A program made the position numbers and the translations under genes. Of a stretch of DNA of 64,000 nt, positions 33,560-47,624 are shown in pieces. Numbering within the stretch: the stretch's first letter is position 1; every line of letters starts with the position of its first letter. Location: positions 12,000,760 to 12,064,759 of the forward strand of contig OY756969.1 in NCBI GenBank assembly GCA_963580455.1, in the 5' to 3' direction. Source of the DNA: Euonymus europaeus (Eukaryota; Streptophyta; Magnoliopsida; Celastrales; Celastraceae). The notes under the pieces were generated by a model that did no database searches, was not told the origin of the DNA, and saw only the letters and a list, made by a program, of their open reading frames with translations.

Positions 33560-34199
33560 AAAATTTTACGAGTATAAGCTTCCTAGATTATTTCGATGCC
33601 AAAACACCAAGTTTCTATGACAAATGGACAAAACAGCAAAAAGCTTTTCCATAGAGAGAGTTGAGCAACTTCGGACCATCAAAGTTGCTCGGTGAACACT
33701 TTTTATTACTATTGTATGTCAAATTTTACGAGTATAAGCTTCCTAGATTATTTTGATTCCAAAACACCAAGTTTTTATGACAAATGGACAAAACAGCTAA
33801 AAGCTCCTCCATAGAGAGAGTTGAGCAACTTTGAATCATCAAAGTTGCTCGTTGTACACTTTTTATTGTTCTTCTATGTGAAATTTTACGAGTATAAAAG
33901 TTGCTAGATTATTTCGATGCCAAAACACAAACTTTCTATGTCAAATGGACAAAACCATTAAAAGCGCCTCCATAGAGAGAGTTGAGCAACTTCGAACCAT
34001 CAAAGTTGCTAGGGATACACTTTTTATTATTCTTCTGTGTTAAATTTTACGAGTTAAGCTTGCTAGATTATTTCGATGCCAAAACGCCAACTTTCTATGA
34101 CAAATGGATAAAACTGTTAAAAGCTCCTTCATAAAGAGAGTTGAGCAAACTCGGACCATCAAAGTTGCTCGGGGTACACTTTTTATTATTCTTCTATGT

Positions 34200-35483
34200 C
34201 AAATTCTACGAGTATAAGCTTGCTAGATTATTTCGATGCCAAAACACCAAGTTTCTATGATAAATGGACAAAACAGTTTAATGCTCCTCCATAGAGAGAG
34301 ATGTGTAACTTCGGACCATGAAAGTTGCTCGGGGTACACTTTTTATTGTTCTTCTATGTGAAATTTTACGAGTATAAAGCTTCCTAGATTATTTCGATGT
34401 CAAAAGAGCAAGTTTCTATGACAAATGGACAAAACCGTTAAAAGTTCCTACATAGAGAGAGTTGAGCAACTTCGGACCATCAAAGTTGCTCGGTGTACAC
34501 TTTTTATTGTTCTTCTATGTGAAATTTTACGAGTACAAGCTTGCTAGATTATTTCGATACCAAAACACCAACTTTCTATGACAAATGGACAAAACCGTTA
34601 AAAGCTCCTCCATAGAGAGAGTTGAGCAACTTCGGACCATCAAAGTTGCTAGGGGTACACTTTTTATTGTTCTTCTATGTCAAATTTTACGAGTATAAAA
34701 CTTGCTAGATTATTTCGAAGCCGAAACACAAACTTTCTATGACAAATGGACAAAACCGTTAAAAGCTCCTCCATAGAGAGACTTTAGCAACTTCGGACCA
34801 TCAAAGTTGCTAGGGGTACACTTTTCATTGTTCTTCTATGTCAAATTTTACGAGTATAAGCTTGCTAGATTATTTCGATGCCTAAACACCAAGTTTCTAT
34901 GATAAATGGACAAAACAGTTTAATGCTCCTCCATAGAGAGAGATGTGTAACTTCGGACCATGAAATTTGCTCGGGGTACACTTTTTATTGTTCTTCTATG
35001 TGAAATTTTACGAGTATAAAGCTTCCTAGATTATTTCGATGTCAAAAGAGCAAGTTTCTATGACAAATGGACAAAACCGTTAAAAGTTCCTACATAGAGA
35101 GAGTTGAGCAACTTCGGACCATCAAAGTTGCTCGGTGTACACTTTTTATTGTTCTTCTATGTGAAATTTTACGAGTACAAGCTTGCTAGATTATTTCGAT
35201 ACCAAAACACCAACTTTCTATGACAAATGGACAAAACCGTTAAAAGCTCCTCCATAGAGAGAGTTGAGCAACTTCGGACCATCAAAGTTGCTAGGGGTAC
35301 ACTTTTTATTGTTCTTCTATGTCAAATTTTACGAGTATAAAACTTGCTAGATTATTTCGAAGCCGAAACACAAACTTTCTATGACAAATGGACAAAACCG
35401 TTAAAAGCTCCTCCATAGAGAGACTTTAGCAACTTCGGACCATCAAAGTTGCTAGGGGTACACTTTTCATTGTTCTTCTATGT
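34200..35483 (+). repeat. Tandem duplication of a 642-bp (4-monomer) satellite unit
   Basis: Two successive copies, about 34200-34841 and 34842-35483, share rare variants such as AGAGATGTGTAACTTC and CGAAGCCGAAACACAAAC in the same order. They differ at only a few positions by eye. Confidence 0.88.
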
Positions 35484-37854
35484 CAAATTTTACGAGTATA
35501 AAGCTTCCTAGATTATTTCGATGTCAAAAGAACAAATTTCTATGACAAATGGACAAAACCGTTAAAAGCTCCTCCGTAGAGAGAGTTGAGCAACTTCGGA
35601 CCATCAAAGTTGCTCGCTGTACACCTTTTATTGTTCTCCTATGTGAAATTTTACGAGTATAAGATTGCTAGATTATTTCGATACCAAAACACCAACTTTC
35701 TATGACAAATGGACAAAACTGTTAAAAGCTCCTCCATAGAGAGAGTTGAGCAACTACGGACCTTCAAAGTTGCTCGGGGTACACTTTTAATTGTTCCTCT
35801 ATGTCAAATTCTACGTGTATAGGCTTGCTAGATTATTTTGATGCCGAAACACCAACCTTCTATGACAAATGGATAAAACCGTTAAAAGCTCATATATAGA
35901 GAGAGTTGAGCAACTACGAACTATCAAAGTTGCTCGGTGTACACTTTTTATTGTTCTTCTATGTGAAAATTTACGAGTATAAGCTTCTTAGATTATTTTG
36001 ATGTCAAAACAGCAGGTTTCTATGACAAATGGACAAAACAGTTAAAAGCTCTTTCATAGAGACAGTTGAGCAACTTCGGACCATCAAAGTTGCTTGGTGT
36101 ACACTTTTTATTACTATTGTATGCCAAATTTTATGAGTATAAGCTTCCTAGATTATTTTGATGCCAAAACACCAAGTTTCTATGACAAATGGACAAAACA
36201 GATAAAAGCTCCTTCATAGAGAGAGTTGAGCATATTCGGACCATAAAAGTTGCTTGGTGTACACTTTTTATTCTTCTTCTATATCAAATTTTACGAGCAT
36301 AAGCTTCCTAGATTGTTTCGATGCCAAAACAACAAGTTTCTATGACAAATGGACAAAACACTTAAAAACACCTCTATAGAGACAGTTGAGCAAATTCGGA
36401 CCATCAAAGTTGCTCCGGGTACACTTTTTACTGTTCTTCTGTGTCAAATTTTATGAGTATAAAACTTGCTAGATTATTTCGATTCGAAAACACATAACTT
36501 TCTATGACAAATGGGCAAAACCGTTAAAAGCTCCTCCAAGAGAGAGTTGAGCAACTTCGGACCATTAAAGTTGCTCGATGTACACTTTTTATTACTATTG
36601 TATGTCAAATTTTACGAGTATAAGCTTCCTAGATTATTTCGATGCCAAAACACCAAGTTTCTATGACAAATGGACAAAACTGCAAAAAGCTCCTCCATAG
36701 AGAGAGTTGAGCAACTTCGGACCATCAAAGTTGCTCAGTGTACACTTTTTATTACTATTGTATGTCAAATTTTATGAGTATAAGCTTCCTAGATTATTTC
36801 GATGTCAAAACACCAACTTTCTATGACAAATGGATAAAACCGTTAAAAGCTTCTATATAGAGAGAGTTGAGCAACTTCGTAGCGTCAAAGTTGCTCGGTG
36901 TACACTTTTTATTGTTCTTCTATGTGAAATTTTACGAGTATAAGCTTCTTAGATTATTTTGATGTCAAAACAACAAGTTTCTATGACAAATGGACAAAAC
37001 AGTTAAAAGCTCTTTCATAGAGAGAGTTGAGCAACTTCGGACCATTAAAGTTGCTCGGGGTACACTTTTTATTGTTCTTCTATGTCAAATGTTACGAGTA
37101 TAAAACTTTCTTAGATTATTTCGATTCGAAAACACATAACTTTCTATGACAAATGGACAAAACCGTTAAAAGCTCCTCCATGGAGAGAGTTGAGCAACTT
37201 TGGACCATTAAAGTTGCTCGGTGTACACTTTTTATTACTATTGTATGTCAAATTTTACGAGTATAAGCTTCCTAGATTATTTCGATGGCAAAACACCAAG
37301 TTTCTATAACAAATGGACAAAACAGCAAAAAACTGCTCCATAGAGAGAGTTGAGCAACTTCGGACCATCAAAGTTGCTCGGTGTACACTTTTTATTACTA
37401 TTGTATGTCAAATTTTACGAGTATAAGCTTTCTAGATTATTTCGATGCCAAAACACCAAGTTTCTATGACAAATAGACAAAACAGCTAAAAGCTCCTCCA
37501 TAAAGAGAGTTGAGCAATTTCGAACCATCAAAGTTGCTCGGTGTACACTTTTTATTGTTCTTCTATGTGAAATTTTACGAGTATAAAACTTGCTAGATTA
37601 TTTCGATGCCAAAACACAAACTTTCTATGTCAAATGGACAAAACCATTGAAAGCACCTCCATAGAGAGAGTTGAGGAACTTCAAACCATCAAAGTTGTTA
37701 CGGGTACACTTTTTATTATTCTTCTATGTCAAATGTAACGAGTATAAGCTTTCTAGATTATTTCGATGCGAAAACACCAACTTCCTATGACAAATGGATA
37801 AAATCGTTAAAAGCTCCTCCATAGAGAGAGTTGAGCAACTTTGAATTATCAAAG

Positions 37855-40800
37855 TTGCTAGGGGTACACTTTTTATTATTCTTCTATGTCAAATTTTACG
37901 AGTATAAGCTTGCTAGATTATTTCGATGTCAAAACAACAAGTTTCTATGATAAATGGACAAAATAGTTTAATGCTCCTCCATAGAGAGAGTTGTGCAACT
38001 TCTGACCATGAAAGTTGCTCGGGGTACACTTTTTATTGTTCTTCTATGTGAAAATTTACGAGTATAAAGCTTCCTAGATTATTTCGATGTCAAAAGAGCA
38101 AGTTTTTATGATAAATGGACAAAACCGTTAAAAGCTCCTACATAGAGAGAGTTGAGCAACTTCTGACCATCAAAGTTGCTCGGTGTACACTTTTTATTGT
38201 TTTCTATGTGAAATTTTACGAGTATAAGCTTGCTAGATTATTTCGATGCCAAAACGCCAACTTTTTATGACAAATGGACAAAACCGTTAAAAGCTCATCC
38301 ATAGAGAGAGTTGAGCAACTTCGGACCATTAAAGTTGCTTGGGGTACACTTTTTATTATTCTTCTATGTCAAATTCTATGTGTATAAGCTTACTAGATTA
38401 TTTAGATGCCAAAACACCAACTTTCTATGACAAATGGACAAAATAGTTAAAACCTCATCCACAGAGAGAGTTGAGCAACTTCGGACCATCAAAGTTGCTC
38501 GGTGTACACTTTTTATTGTTTTTCTATGTGAAATTTTACGAGTATAAAACTTGCTAGATTGTTTCGAACCCGAAACACAAACTTACTATGACAAATGGAC
38601 CGTTAAAAGCTCCTCCATAGAGAGAGTTGAGCAAATTCGGACCATCAAAGTTGCTAGGGGTACACTTTTTATTGTTCTTCTATGTCAAATTTTACGAGTA
38701 TAAGCTTGCTAGATTATTTCGATCCCAAAACACCAACTTTCTATGACAAATGGACAAAACCGTTAAAAGCTCCTCCATAGAGAGAGTTGAGCAACAACGG
38801 ACATTCAAAGTTGCTCGGGGTGCACTTTTTACTGTTCTTTTATGTCAAATTCTACGTGTATAGACTTGCTACATTATTTCGATGCCAAAACACCAACTTT
38901 CTATGACAAATGGATAAAACCGATAAAAGCTCCTATATTGAGAGAGTTGAGCAACTTCGGACCATCAAAGTCGCTCGGTGTACACTTTTTATTGTTCTTC
39001 TATGTGAAATTTTACGAGTATAAGCTTCTTAGATTATTTTAATGTCAAAACAGCAAGTTTCTATGACAAATGGACAAAACAGTTAAAAGCCCTTTCATAG
39101 AGAGAGTTGAGCAACTTCGGACCATTAAAGTTCCTCGGGGTACACTTTTTATTGTTCTTCTGTGTCAAATGTTACGAGTATAAAACTTGTAAGATTATTT
39201 CGATTCGAAAACACGTAACTTTCTATGACAAATGGACAAAACCGTTAAAAGCTCCTCCAGGGAGAGAGTTGAACAACTTGGGACCATTAAAGTTGCTCGG
39301 TGTACACTTTTTATTACTATTGTATGTCAAATTTTACGAGTATAAGCTTCCTAGATTATTTCGATGCCAAAACACCAAGTTTCTATAACAAATGGACAAA
39401 ACAGCAAAAAGCTGCTCCATAGAGAGAGTTGAGCAACTTCGGACCATCAAAGTTGCTCGGTGTACACTTTTTGTTACTATTGTATGTCAAATTTTACGAG
39501 TATAAGCTTTCTAGATTATTTCGATGCCAAAACAACAAGTTTCTATGACAAATAGACAAAACAGCTAAAACCTCCTCCATAGAGAGAGTTGAGCAATTTC
39601 GAACCATCAAAGTTGCTCGGTGTACACTTTTTATTGTTCTTCTATGTGAAATTTTACGAGTATAAAACTTGCTAGATTATTTCGATGCCAAAGCACAAAC
39701 TTTCTATGTCAAATGGACAAAACCATTGAAAGCTCTTCCATAGAGAGAGTTGAGGAACTTCGGACAATGAAAGTTGCTCGTGTACACTTTTTATTGTTCT
39801 TCTATGTGAAATTTTACGTTTATAAAACTTGCTAAATTATTTCGAACCCGAAACACAAACTTTCTATGACAAATGTACAAAACCGTTAAAGCTCCTCCTT
39901 AGAGAGAGTTGAGCAACTTTGAATTATCAAAGTTGCTAGGGGTACACTTTTTATTATTCTTCTATGTCAAATTTTACGAGTATAAGCTTGCTAGATTATT
40001 TCGATGCCAAAACACCAAATTTCTATGATAAATGGACAAAATAGTTTAATGCTCCTCCATAGAGAGAGTTGTGCAACTTCGGACCATAAAAGTTGCTCGG
40101 GGTACACTTTTTATTGTTCTTCTATGTGAAATTTTACGAGTATAAAGCTTCGTAGATTATTTCGATGTCAAAAGAGCAAGTTTCTATGACAAATGGACAA
40201 AACCGTTAAAAGCTCCTACATAGAGAGAGTTGAGCAACTTTGGACCATCAAAGTTGCTCGGTGTACACTTTTTATTGTTTTCTATGTGAAATTTTAAGAG
40301 TATAAGCTTGCTAGATTATTTCGATGCCAAAACGCCAACTTTTTATGACAAATGGACAAAACCGTTAAAAGCTCATCCATGGAGAGAGTCGAGCAACTTC
40401 GGACCATTAAAGTTGCTTGGGGTATACTTTTTATTATTATTCTATGTCAAATTCTACGTGTATAAGCTTACTAGATTATTTAGATGCCAAAACACCAACT
40501 TTCTATGACAAATGGACAAAACAGTTAAAACCTCATCCACAGAGAGAGTTGAGCAACTTCGGACCATCAAAGTTGCTCGGTGTACACTTTTTATTGTTCT
40601 TCTATGTGAAATTTTACGAGTATAAAACTCGCTAGATTATTTCGAACCCGAAACACAAACTTACTATGACAAATGGACAAAACCGTTAAAAGCTCCTCCA
40701 TAGAGAGAGTTGAGCAACTTCGGACCATCAAAGTTGCTAGGGGTACACTTTTTATTGTTCTTCTATGTCAAATTTTACGAGTATAAGCTTGCTAGATTAT

Positions 40801-41200
40801 TTCGATCCCAAAACACCAACTTTCTATGACAAATGGACAAAACCGTTAAAAGCTCCTTCATAGAGAGAGTTGAGCTACTACGGACCTTCAAAGTTGCTCG
40901 GGGTACACTTTTTATTGTTCTTTTATGTCAAATTCTACGTGTATAGACTTGCTAGATTATTTCGATGCCAAAACACCAACTTTCTATGACAAATGGATAA
41001 AACCGTTAAAGGCTCCTATATAGAGAGAGTTGAGCAACTTCGGACCATCAAAGTCGCTCGGTGTACACTTTTTATTGTTCTTCTATGTGAAATTTTACGA
41101 GTATAAGCTTCTTAGATTGTTTTGATGTCAAAACAGCAAGTTTCTATGACAAGTGGACAAAACAGTTAAAAGCTCTTTCATAGAGCGAGTTGAGCAACTT
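37855..41200 (+). repeat. Duplicated satellite block, offset about 2080 bp (13 monomers)
   Basis: The stretch from about 37855 to 39100 recurs from about 39935 to 41190, with markers such as CAAAAGAGCAAG, AACGCCAACTTTTTATGAC, CGAACCCGAAACACAAAC and AAAGTCGCTCGG in the same order. One marker pair gives 38083 and 40161, an offset of 2078. Small indels separate the copies. Confidence 0.8.
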
Positions 41201-44200
41201 CGGACCATTAAAGTTGCTCGGGGTACACTTTTTATTGTTCTTCTGTGTCAAATTCGACAGGTATAAGCCTGCTAGATTATTTCGATGCCAAAACAACAAC
41301 TTTCTTTGAGAAATGGACAAAATCGTTAAAAGCTCCTCCATAGAGAGAGTTGAGCAACTTTGGACCATCAATGTTGCTCAGTGTACATTTTTTATTACTA
41401 TTGTATGTCAAATTTTATGAGTATAAGCTCCCTAGATTATTTTGATGCCAAAACACCAAGTTTCCATGACAAATGGACAAAACAGAAAAAAGCTCCTTCA
41501 TAGAGAGAGTTGAGCATATTCGGACCATAAAAGTTGCTTGGTGTACACTTTTTATTCTTCTTCTATATCAAATTTTACGAGCATAAGCTTTCTAGATTAT
41601 TTCGATGCCAAAACACCAAGTTTCTATGACAAATGGACAAAACAGTTAAAAGCACCTCTATAGAGACAGTTGAGCAAATTCGGTTCATCAAAGTTGCTCC
41701 GGGTACACTTTTTACTGTTCTTCTTTGTCAAATTTTACAAGTATAAAACTTCATAGATTATTTCGATTCCAAAACACATAACTTTCTATGACAAATGGAC
41801 AAAACCGTTAAAAGCTCCTCCATGGAGAGATTTGAGCAACTTCGGACCATTAAAGTTGCTCGGTGTACACTTTTTATTACTATTGTATGTCAAATTTTAC
41901 GAGTACAAGCTTCCTAGATTATTTCGATGCTAAAACACCAAGTTTCTATGACAAATGGACAAAACAGCAAAAAGCTCCTCCATAGAGAGAGTTGAGCAAC
42001 TTCGGACCATCAAAGTTGCTCGGTGTACACTTTTTATTACTATTGTATGTCAAATTTTATGAGTATAAGCTTCCTAGATAATTTCGATGCCAAAATACCA
42101 AGTTTCTATGACAAATGGACAAAACAGCTAAAAGCTCCTCCATAGAGAGAGTTGAGCAACTTCGAATCATCAAAGTTGCTCGGTGTACACTTTTTACTTT
42201 TCTTCTATGTGAAATTTTACTAGTATGAAACTTGCTATATTATTTCGATGCCAAAAAACAAACTTTCTATGTCAAATGCACAAAACCATTGAAAGCTCCT
42301 CCATAGAGAGAGTTGAGGAACTTCAAACCATCAAAGTTGCTAGGGGTGTACTTTTTATTATTTTTCTATGTCAAATTTTACGAGTATAAGCTTGCTAGAT
42401 TATTTCGATGCCAAAACACCAACTTTCTATGACAAATGGATAAAACCGTTAAAAGCTCCTCCATAGAGAGAGTTGAGCAACTTCGGACAATGAAAGTTGC
42501 TCTTGTACACTTTTTATTGTTCTTCTATGTGAAATTTTATGAGTACAAACTTCCTAGATTATTTCGATGACAAAACACCAACTTTCTATGATAAGTTTAC
42601 AATAAAGCTCCTTCATAAAGAGAGTTGAGCAAACTCGGACCATCAAAGTTTCCCGGGGTACACTTTTTATTGTTCTTCGATGTCAAATTCTACGAGTATA
42701 AGCTTGCTAGATTATTTCGATGCCAAAAGACCAAGTTTCTATGATAAATGGACAAAACAGTTTAATGCTCCTCCATAGAGAGATTTTGCAACTTCGGACC
42801 ATGGAAGTTGCTAGGGGTACACATTTTATTGTTCTTCTATGTCAAATTTTACGAGTATAAAGCTTCCTAGATTATTTCAATTCCAAAACACCAACTTTCT
42901 ATGACAAATGGACAAAACCGTTAAAAGCTCCTCCATAGAGAGAGTTGAGCAACTTCGGACCATCAAAGTTGCTCGGTGTACAGTTTTTATTCTTCTTCTA
43001 TGTCAAATTCTACGTGTTTAGGCTTGCTACATTATTTCGATGCCAAAACACCAATTTCTATAAAAAATGGACGAAAAAGTTAAAAGCACCTCTATAGAGA
43101 CAGTTGAGCAAATTCAGACCATCGAAGTTGCTCCGGTTACACTTTTTACTGTTTTTCTGTGTCAAATTTTGCGAGTATAAAACTTGCTAGATTATTTCGA
43201 TTTCAAAACACATAAATTTCTATGAAAAATGGAGAAAACCATTAAAAGCTCCTCTATAGAGAGAGTTGAACAACTTCGGACCATTAAAGTTGCTTGGTGT
43301 ACACTTTTTGTTACTATTGTATGCAAATTTTACGAATATAAGCTTCCTAGATTATTTCGATGCCAAAACACTAAGTTTCTATGACAAATGGACAAAACAG
43401 CAAAAAGCTCCTCCATAGAGAGAGTTGAGCAACTTCGTACCATCAAAGTTGCTCGGTGTACACTTTTTATTACTACTGTATGTCAAATTTTACGAGTATA
43501 AGCTTCCTAGATTATTTCGATGCCAAAACACCAAGTTTCTATGACAAATGGACAAAACAGCTAAAACCTCCTCCATAGAGAGAGTTGAGCAACTTCGAAC
43601 CATCAAAGTTGCTCGGTGTACACTTTTATTGTTCTTCTATGTGAAATTTTACGAGTATAAAACTTGCTAGATTATTTCGATGCCAAAACACAAACTTTCT
43701 ATGTCAAATGGACAAAACCATTAAAAGCTCCTCCATAGAAAGAGTTGAGCCACTTCGAACCATCAAAATTGCTAGGGGTACACTTTTTATTATTCTTCTA
43801 TGTTAAATTTTACGAGTATGAGCTTCCTAGATTATTTCGATGCCAAAACACCAACTTTCTATGACAAATGGATAAAACCGTTAAAAGCTCCTCCATAAAG
43901 AGAGTTGACCAAACTCGCACCATCAAAGTTGCTCGGGGTACACTTTTCATTGTTCTTCTATGTCAAATTCTACGAGTATAAGCTTGCTAGATTATATCTA
44001 TGCCAAAACACCAAGTTTCTATGATAAATGGACAAAACAGTTTAATGCTCCTCCATAGAGAGAGTTGTGCAACTTCGGACCACGAAAGTTGCTCGGGGTA
44101 AATTTTTTACTGTTCTTCTATGTGAAATTTTACGAGTATAAAGCTTCCTAGAATATTTCGATGTCAAAAGAGCAAGTTTCTATGACAAATGGACAAAACC

Positions 44201-44874
44201 GCTAAAAGCTCCTACATAAAGAGAGTTGAGCAACTTCGGACCATCAAAGTTGCTCGGTGTACACTTTTTATTATTCTTCTATGTGAAATTTTACGAGTAT
44301 AAGCTTGCTAGATTATTTTGATGCCAAAACACCAACTTTCTAGGACAAATGGACGAAACCGTTAAAATATCCTCTATAGAGAGAGTTGAGCAACTTCGGA
44401 CCATTAAAGTTGTTCGGGGTACACTTTTTATTATTCTTCTATGTCAAATTCTACGTGTATAAGCTTACTAGATTATTTAGCTGCCAAAACACCAACTTTC
44501 TATGACAAATGGACAAAACCGTTAAATGCTCCTCCACAGAGAGAGTTGAGCAACTTCGGACCATCAAAGTTGCTCGGTGTACACTTTTTATTGTTCTTCT
44601 ATGTGAAATTTTAAGAGTATAAGCTTGCTAGATTATTTCGATGCCAAAACACCAACTTTCTATGACAAATGGACAAAATCGTTAAAATCTCCTCCATAGA
44701 GAGAGTTGAGCAACTTCGGACCATCAAAGTTGCTCGGTGTACACTTTTTATTCTTCTTCTATATCAAATTTTACGAGCATAAGCTTCCTAGATTATTTCG
44801 ATTCCAAAACACCAAGTTTCTATGACAAATGGACAAAACCGTTAAATGCTCCTCCACAGAGAGAGTTGAACAAA

Positions 44875-46461
44875 TTCGGACATCAAAGTTGCTCGGTGTA
44901 CACTATTTATTACTATTGTATGTCAAATTTTACGAGTATAGCTTCCTAGATTATTTTGATGCCAAAACACCAAGTTTCTATGACAAATGGACAAAACAGC
45001 TAAAAGCTCCTCTCCATAGAGAGAGTTGAGCATATTCGGACCATCAAAGTTGCTCGGTGTACACTTTTTATTGTCTTCTATGTGAAATTTTATGAGTATA
45101 AGCTTCCTAGATTTTTTCGATGTCAAAACACAAATTTCTATAAAAAATGGACAAAACGGTTAAAAGCTCCTCCACAGAGAGAGTTGAGCAATTTCAGACC
45201 ATCAAAGTTGCTCGGGGTACATTTTTTATTCTTCTTCTATGTCAAATTCTACGAGTATAAGCTTGCTAGATTATTTCGAAAAAATAACACCAACTTTCTA
45301 TGACAAATGGATAAAACCAATAAAAGCACCTCTATAGAGAGAGTTGAGCAACTTCGAACCCTCAAAGTTGCTCGGTGTACACTTATTATTGTTCTTCTAT
45401 GTGAAGTTTTACGAGTATAAGCTTCCTAGATTATTTTGATGTCAAAAAAGCAAGTTTCTACGACAAATGGACAAAACAGTTAAAAGCTCTTCCATAGAGA
45501 GAGTTGAGCAACTTCGGACCATTAAAGTTGCACGTGGTACACTTTTTATTGTTCGTCTGTGTCAAATTCGACAAGGATAAGCCTTTATTTCGATGAGAAA
45601 ACACCAACTTTCTATGACAAACGGACAAAATCGTTAAAAGCTCCTCCATAGAGAGAGTTGAGCAAATTCGGACCATCAAAGTTGCTCGGTGTACACTATT
45701 TATTACTATTGTATGTCAAATTTTACGAGTATAGCTTCCTAGATTATTTTGATGCCAAAACACCAAGTTTCTATGACAAATGGACAAAACAGCTAAAAGC
45801 TCCTCTCCATAGAGAGAGTTGAGCATATTCGGACCATCAAAGTTGCTCGGTGTACACTTTTTATTGTTCTTCTATGTGAAATTTTATGAGTATAAGCTTC
45901 CTAGATTTTTTCGATGTCAAAACACAAATTTCTATAAAAAATGGACAAAACGGTTAAAAGCTCCTCCACAGAGAGAGTTGAGCAATTTCAGACCATCAAA
46001 GTTGCTCGGGGTACATTTTTTATTCTTCTTCTATGTCAAATTCTACGAGTATAAGCTTGCTAGATTATTTCGAAAAAATAACACCAACTTTCTATGACAA
46101 ATGGATAAAACCAATAAAAGCACCTCTATAGAGAGAGTTGAGCAACTTCGAACCCTCAAAGTTGCTCGGTGTACACTTATTATTGTTCTTCTATGTGAAG
46201 TTTTACGAGTATAAGCTTCCTAGATTATTTTGATGTCAAAAAAGCAAGTTTCTACGACAAATGGACAAAACAGTTAAAAGCTCTTCCATAGAGAGAGTTG
46301 AGCAACTTCGGACCATTAAAGTTGCACGTGGTACACTTTTTATTGTTCGTCTGTGTCAAATTCGACAAGGATAAGCCTTTATTTCGATGAGAAAACACCA
46401 ACTTTCTATGACAAATGGACAAAATCGTTAAAAGCTCCTCCATAGAGAGAGTTGAGCAACT
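44875..46461 (+). repeat. Tandem duplication of a ~794-bp (5-monomer) satellite unit
   Basis: The two copies (about 44875-45667 and 45668-46461) share unusual variants (CTAGATTTTTTCGATG, TTTCGAAAAAATAACACC, AAGTTGCACGTGGTAC, GATAAGCCTTTATTTCGATG). I count about four differences, two of them one-base indels, so identity is near 99.5%. Confidence 0.92.
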
Positions 46462-47624
46462 TCGGACCATCAAAGTTGCTCGGTGTACACTTTTTATTAC
46501 TATTGTATGTCAAATTTTACGAGTATAAGCTTCCTAGATTATTTCGATGCCAAAACACCAAGTTTCTATGACAAATGGACAAAACAGCTAAAAGCTCCTC
46601 CATAGAGAGAGTTGAGCATATTCGGACTATCAAAGTTGCTCGGTGTACACTTTTTATTGTATTTCTATGTGAAATTTTATGAGTATAAGCTTCCTAGATT
46701 ATTTCGATGTCAAAACACCAATTTCTATGACAAATGAACAAAACGGTTAAAAGCTCCTCCACAGAGAGAGTTGAGCAACTTCGGACCATCAAAGTTGCTC
46801 GGGGTACACTTTTTATTGTTCTTCTATGTCAAATTCAATGAGTATAAGCTTGCTAGATTATTTCAAAAAAATAACGCCAACTTTCTATGACAAATGGACA
46901 AAACCGTTAAAAGCATCTCTATAGAGAGAGTTGAGCAACTTCGGACCATCAAAGTTGGTCGGTGTACACTTTTTATTGTTCTTCTATGTGAAATTTTACG
47001 AGTATAAGCTTCCTAGAATATTTCAGTGTCAAAACAGCAAGTTTAAATGACAAATGGACACCACAGTTAAAAGCTCCTCTATAGAGAGAGTTGAGCAAAT
47101 TCGGACCATCAAAGTTGCTCGGGGTACACCTTTTATTGTTCTTCTATGTCAAATTCTACGAGTATAAGCTTGCTAGATTATTTCGAAAAAATAACACCAA
47201 CTTTCTATGACAAATGGACAAAACCGTTAAAAGCTCCTCCATAGAGATAGTTGAGCAACTCTAGACCATCAGAGTTGCTCGGTGTACACTTTTTATTGTT
47301 TTTCTATGTGAAATTTTACGAGTATAAAACTTGCTAGATTATTTTGATGCTAAAAAACAAACTTTCTATGACAAATAGACAAAACCATTAAAAGCTCCTC
47401 CATAGAGAGAGTTGAGCAACTTCGAACCATCAAAGTTGCTAGGGATACACTTTTTACTGTTCTTTTGTGTCAAATTTAACGAGTATAAGCTTGCTAGATT
47501 ATTTCGATGCCAAAACACCAACTTTCTATGACAAATTGATAAAACCATTAAAAGCTCCTCCATAGAGAGAGTTGAGCAACTTCGGACAATGAAAGTTGCT
47601 CGTGTACACTTTTTATTGTTCTTC

